The notes below the pieces were generated by a model. It was not told the DNA's origin. It did not search any database and saw nothing but the letters and a program-made list of their open reading frames with translations. DNA of 7,634 nucleotides from assembly GCA_021776885.1 (NCBI GenBank), contig JAJFFA010000761.1, positions 1 to 7,634 on the forward strand, read 5' to 3'. The position numbers were made by a program, and so were the translations under genes. Positions 4,213 to 7,634 of the stretch are shown piece by piece (position 1 is the stretch's first letter; each line of letters starts with the position of its first letter). This DNA is from Planctomycetota bacterium. Its GTDB lineage: Bacteria; Planctomycetota; UBA1135; GCA-002686595.

Positions 4213-6589
4213 TCAGAGGTCGACGTCGAGGCGTACCGGCGCGCCGTCCCGGGCTTCGAAGGCGACGCGCTGCGCGGGGTTCGATGTGGCCAGGGCCTGG
4301 GCTCTGCCGATCCAGAGCTCGTAGGAGCCGGCGGGAACGAGGGCGAAGCGGAAGCTGCCGGAGGCGCCGAGGGGCGCTGCTGAGCGCAGCTCGCGGGCGC
4401 CCGAGCCGGCGGCGAGGGCCAAGCGACGGCCCTCCGGGGTGGCGACCGCGACGTGTAGCGCGGAGTCGGAGCCCGCGCCGCGCACGCGACCGGTCAGCTC
4501 CGAGGCGGGGCGCAGGGTCAGGGTCAGGAAGCTCCCCGGCGCGCAGGTCGACGAGTCCGGTGCCGAGCGGGAAGGTGTAGACCCGCTCCGGAGTGACCGC
4601 CTTGACGCCGATCCAGCCCAGACCCTCGTCGAGTCGCAGGGTGTAGGGCAGGGAGGTCGCGGGGTTGACGGGCACCAGGTGGAACTGGTGCGTGCCGCGC
4701 GCCTCCGAGCCGCCGCTCGAGCCGTACCACAGGCCCAGCAGGGTCTCGGGCCAACCGAAGGGGGCCTCGATCGGGCCCGACCTCAGGCGCGGCGCGGCGG
4801 GCGGGTCTTCCGGGTCGTGCGGGGCGAGGCTTCCGGAGAGCACGATCACCTGCTTGAGCTCGACCTCGGAGACGACGTCGACGTGCACCACCACCGGGCG
4901 CGGGTCGTCGAGCACGAACTCGAGGTCCTCGCGTCCGGCCTCGACGTCGCGGAGCTTCACGCCGGCGCGCTCCGTCGCGGTGACGTGCACGTCGTAGCGC
5001 CCGGGCTCGAGGCCGCTGATGCGGAAGTGGCCCTCGCGATCGACCCTTCCGAACTCGACGTCGCCGGCGTCCGAGCTCTTCGCCGGGCGCAGCCGGACCG
5101 AGGCGTTCAGGCGCTCGACCCCGGGCGCGTGCACCTGTCCCGCGATGGCGAAGCTCTCGTGGAGTACGAGCAGGGCGTCGTCGACGTCTCCCTGCGCCCC
5201 TTCGAGCAGCAGGCTGGCCTGGGCGGGGGACTGGACCTCTTGCCGGTAGCCCATGCCGCCGAAGGCGCCGTCGCGCGCCACCAGCTGCAGGGCCCCGAGC
5301 GGCTCGAGGTCGTCGACCACGATGCGAAAGCGCCCTTCCGCGTCGGCGCTCGCGAAGATCGAGCGGCGCTTCCAGGGGTCGAGGTCGAGCAGGGGGCGCA
5401 AGCGCAGCCGCGCCTCGGGCACGGGGCTGCCGTCCTCGCGCTCGACCCGCCCCGAGATCTCGAAGTGTCCCTCGCGGACGACCTGCAGCTCGAGCTCGGC
5501 GCCGGGGGCCACCACGATCGGCAGGGGGCCGTCGCGCTCGAGCACGAGGCCGCCGGCGACGGGGCGCCCGGCCACGAGGGGCCTGCCCTCGACGTACACC
5601 TCGAGCCGCTGCTGGGCCCAGACCGGGTCGAAGCGCGCCACGCCGTCCGCGTCCGTCTCGAGGCCGGGATGGCGGCTGTGGATCTTGGCGCCCGGGGGCC
5701 CCACCCGGGGTGGGCCGTACGGCTCGCTGCGCGAGACGGCGAGCCCGACGGAGCGCTGGGCCAGGGGCTCGCCCGCGCCGTCGCGTAGCACGACGCGCAG
5801 CGCGGCCCTGGGGCTGAGCACCAGGTGCGCCTGCTCCCACCCGCCCTCGGGCAGGGGGCTCGGCGCGTTGGCCGCGAGCAGCAGGTAGCCCGGCCGCTCG
5901 GCGGAGAGCTCGCTGGTCAAGGAGGGCCGGTCGAACTGGAAGCGGCCGTCCGCGGCGCTGCGTGCGCTGGGTCGTCCCGCTTCCTTCGTGAGCACCACGA
6001 TCACGTCGGCGAGCGGTGCTCCGAGCGCGTCGCTGACGAGGCCCGCGATCGAGCCCAGGGAGGGTCGCAGCAGCTCGACGCCGGCGCGGCTGGACTGCTC
6101 TTCGGCGAGGGTCAGCTCGACGTGCGTCGCGCGCTGCGTCGCGTCGAAGCCGACGTGCAGGGAGAAGCGCAGGGGGCGCCTTCCGGGATCGGGGAAGGTC
6201 AGGGCGAAGTGTCCGCGCTCGTCGGTCGCGGCCGCGGGCGCAGGGCTCTCGGTCGCGAGGCCCGTGCCCCAGCCGTACTGGCGCGTCACGCTCAGCCCCG
6301 GCGCGGGGCTGGGCTCGAGGGCGGGGTCGCCCGGAAGATCCAGGACGCGGCCCGTGATCAGGATCTGACCCTCGGGCGCGGTCGGGGCCGTCGAGCGGAC
6401 GACCTCGGTGCGCTGCGCGTTCTCGACCAGGGAAGGGGCCGGTCGCGTGGCGTCGCTCGTTTCGCGCGTCGCATCCAGAGCGGGGGCAACCTCCGTGGGC
6501 AGCGCCGCGGCGTCCCTGCCGCGTGCGGCCAAGTAGGCGAGGGTGCCCAGGCCGAGGGCGGCGAGGAGTGCGAGCCGAGCGGGATGCAT
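4213..6589 (-). CDS. Anchored protein with carboxypeptidase-regulatory-like repeats, frameshifted
   Basis: The gene starts at ATG 6589. Residues 5-24 (RLALLAALGLGTLAYLAARG) are a hydrophobic signal or membrane anchor, followed by a low-complexity stalk to about 70. Beta-sandwich units of the CarboxypepD_reg type then recur. They are recognisable by an xIxGxVxD/E opening and a DxxGxFxF/I closing: about 76-131, 178-219, 376-424 and 481-540, the last ending ISGLEPGRYDVHV. The frame stays good to LVDLRAG at about residue 684, then turns Arg/Pro-rich. Removing one base from CCCC at 4534-4537 restores SFLTLTLRPASELTGRVRGA and a sensible C-terminus ending at TGA 4215-4213, giving about 791 residues. 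The unshifted frame would instead run to 4031. The homopolymer could hold a sequencing error or a real mutation. Such proteins are exported and probably structural or adhesive; no catalytic domain is visible. Confidence 0.8.
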
Positions 6590-7174
6590 GCCGCCCAGCC
6601 TACGGCCCGTCAGCGGCCCCGTTGGCCCGGACCCTTCAACGCAGCGACGGCGGACCCCAGGGTTTGGCTGCGGATCGCCATCTGTGACACAGCCTCCTGG
6701 CCGTAGCGAGCGACCTCATACCCCCGAGGCGCTCGTTGCCGAGCCGCTGTGCCCTGGCCCGCCGCTCGTCCTGCGTCAAGACGCTCGGGTGGCTCCGGAT
6801 CTGGGGGCAGGGGGCCGGGTCCTCGTGTGGCGCGCGCTCGGGCTCACGCCGGCCGAGATGAGCGGCCTGGAGTCGGAGAGGGGGCTTCTCGGGCGGCCGC
6901 TGACAGCGCAACGTAACGAACAATCTCCAGGAAACACCTACGCCGAAATCAAGAACTTCGCGCCCCAGCGACCCGGCGCCAGACAAGAAGTTGGGCCCGC
7001 CCGCCCGCTCCCAGAGCCAGAGGACAGCAGGCCTCTCGAGCAGCCGATCGGCGCGCCGAGGGGCGCTGAGCACGTAGTCAAGCCCCCGCTCCTCTGGGGA
7101 GGGAGAGCTCGTACTTGCGACAAGCTGAAACTTGACCGAACCGTGAACTTCGTGGAGGCCCAGGCAATCTAGCC
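6590..7174. other. Spacer without a supported gene
   Basis: This is 585 bases between the sulfatase stop and the start of the anchored protein. Plus-strand frame 6732-6905 reads fairly protein-like (for example LVWRALGLTPAEMSGLESER), but it has no clear start or ribosome binding site and drifts into unlikely sequence. Bases 6901-6960 drop to about 48% GC (29 of 60 counted) within a ~70-80% GC neighbourhood. The minus-strand promoter of the anchored protein should lie here, but I found no convincing -35/-10 pair. I saw no tRNA or repeat array. Confidence 0.5.
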
Positions 7175-7634
7175 CTAGCCGTCCTTCTCGTCGCCGACGT
7201 AGCCGAGGGCCTCCATCTCGGCCCGGTCTTCGTCGCCCTGCATGCTGTCCTCGAGGCGGCGCTTGGCGCCCTCGGCCAGGAACTCCTGCACGGTCGCCAG
7301 CAGCTGGGCCACCACCTCGGGCTGCTCGCGCGAGATCTCGTGGGTCGCCTCTGGATCGGCGTCGAGGTCGAAGAGGTTGAAGTACTCGTCGTTGTCCGGC
7401 TTCTTCGGAGCCCAGAAGAAGAGCCAGCGGTCCTGCTGCATGCCGTGCAGGCGCTTGACCTTCTGCCACTCGCCCGTCGCGGGGTCGATGATCCAGCCGT
7501 CGCCCGTCGCGCGGTGGAAGTCCTCGCGCGCGTGGGCCGCGCGCTCTTCCTCGTCGAACAGGTTGACGCCGCTCATGTTGCCCAGGGGCGCCACGTCGGC
7601 CAGGGCCAGCAGCGTGGGGCCGATGTAGCGGTTC
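7175..7634 (-). CDS. Sulfatase, C-terminal part (5'-partial)
   Basis: The frame is open through the right edge; 152 codons are visible, ending at TAG 7177-7175. It begins RYIGPTLLALADVAPLGNMS, the segment that follows the active-site domain in arylsulfatases (DxxPTLLxLAG). It continues with WQKVKRLHG, RWLFFWAPKK, and YFNLFDLDADPEATHEISRE, the family's closing LYDLxxDPxExxNLA motif. It ends in an acidic helical tail (EMEALGYVGDEKDG). The catalytic formylglycine motif (CxPxR) and metal ligands are outside the window, so activity cannot be judged. Sulfatases hydrolyse sulfate esters, typically of algal polysaccharides, and are very numerous in Planctomycetota. This one is likely exported, but its signal peptide would also be outside. 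Confidence 0.88.
   Translation of the reverse strand, partial: NRYIGPTLLALADVAPLGNMSGVNLFDEEERAAHAREDFHRATGDGWIIDPATGEWQKVKRLHGMQQDRWLFFWAPKKPDNDEYFNLFDLDADPEATHEISREQPEVVAQLLATVQEFLAEGAKRRLEDSMQGDEDRAEMEALGYVGDEKDG

Noticed and set aside
4488..4495. Third copy of GACCGGTC
   Set aside because: It lies inside a coding region far from any start codon and encodes ordinary residues (LTGRV); it is treated as chance.
4031..4530. C-terminal continuation of the large minus-strand frame beyond the CCCC run
   Set aside because: It is Arg/Pro/Gly-rich shadow sequence; the neighbouring frame has proper beta-domain sequence, so the true C-terminus lies there.
4439..5888. Long antisense open frames over the anchored-protein gene (449, 438 and 211 codons)
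   Set aside because: They are Arg-, Ala-, Ser- and Pro-rich translations expected opposite or out of frame with a ~78% GC gene; no domain is recognisable.
6938..7123. Short minus-strand frame and a possible tRNA-like region in the spacer
   Set aside because: I looked for TTCGANNC T-arms and cloverleaf pairing on both strands and found none; the peptide is Ser/Gly/Pro-rich.

Overview
This is a high-GC bacterial window that I read as an uncultured Planctomycetota-like genome. The flanking genes set that impression. They are a secreted protein ending in a C-terminal domain I associate with planctomycete surface proteins, a large anchored protein with carboxypeptidase-regulatory-like (CarboxypepD_reg) beta-sandwich repeats, and the C-terminal part of a sulfatase. 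The lineage is inferred from family recall, not from a marker gene.

Layout: bases 1-914 (+) hold the end of the secreted protein with two DxNGDGDxxD calcium-type loops. Bases 915-1269 hold no convincing intact gene, but two short minus-strand open stretches (1094-1225 and 950-1093) read like remnants of protein genes. Bases 1270-4061 are a compact minus-strand regulon, transcribed right to left: a NemR-type TetR repressor (4026-3424), a short-chain dehydrogenase (3355-2615), an NTF2/lumazine-binding-like protein (2573-2163), a 4-oxalocrotonate-tautomerase-family protein (2161-1913) and a nitroreductase (1911-1270). Bases 4213-6589 (-) encode the CarboxypepD_reg protein, which carries a one-base frameshift near 4534-4537. 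Bases 6590-7174 are a spacer with no supported gene. Bases 7175-7634 (-) are the sulfatase end, cut by the window edge.

The regulon is the most informative part. The repressor keeps the two residues of the E. coli NemR redox switch: Cys106 at the same number, and Lys174 for NemR Lys175. The 8-bp palindrome GACCGGTC sits in the promoter of the repressor gene, between its -35 and -10, and again in the promoter of the dehydrogenase operon, sharing the 10-mer ACGACCGGTC in inverted orientation. This predicts autoregulation and co-control of a detoxification operon that responds to electrophiles, quinones or reactive chlorine. The last three genes are translationally coupled (TGA-N-ATG twice). The repressor transcript is predicted to be leaderless. 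The dehydrogenase has Pro where the catalytic Tyr of YxxxK is expected.

Hand counts on single 60-base lines give about 57-60% GC in the regulon and 78-82% in the flanking genes. The cassette therefore looks like a horizontally acquired module placed between planctomycete-type genes. I saw no tRNA, rRNA, CRISPR array or intact insertion sequence.
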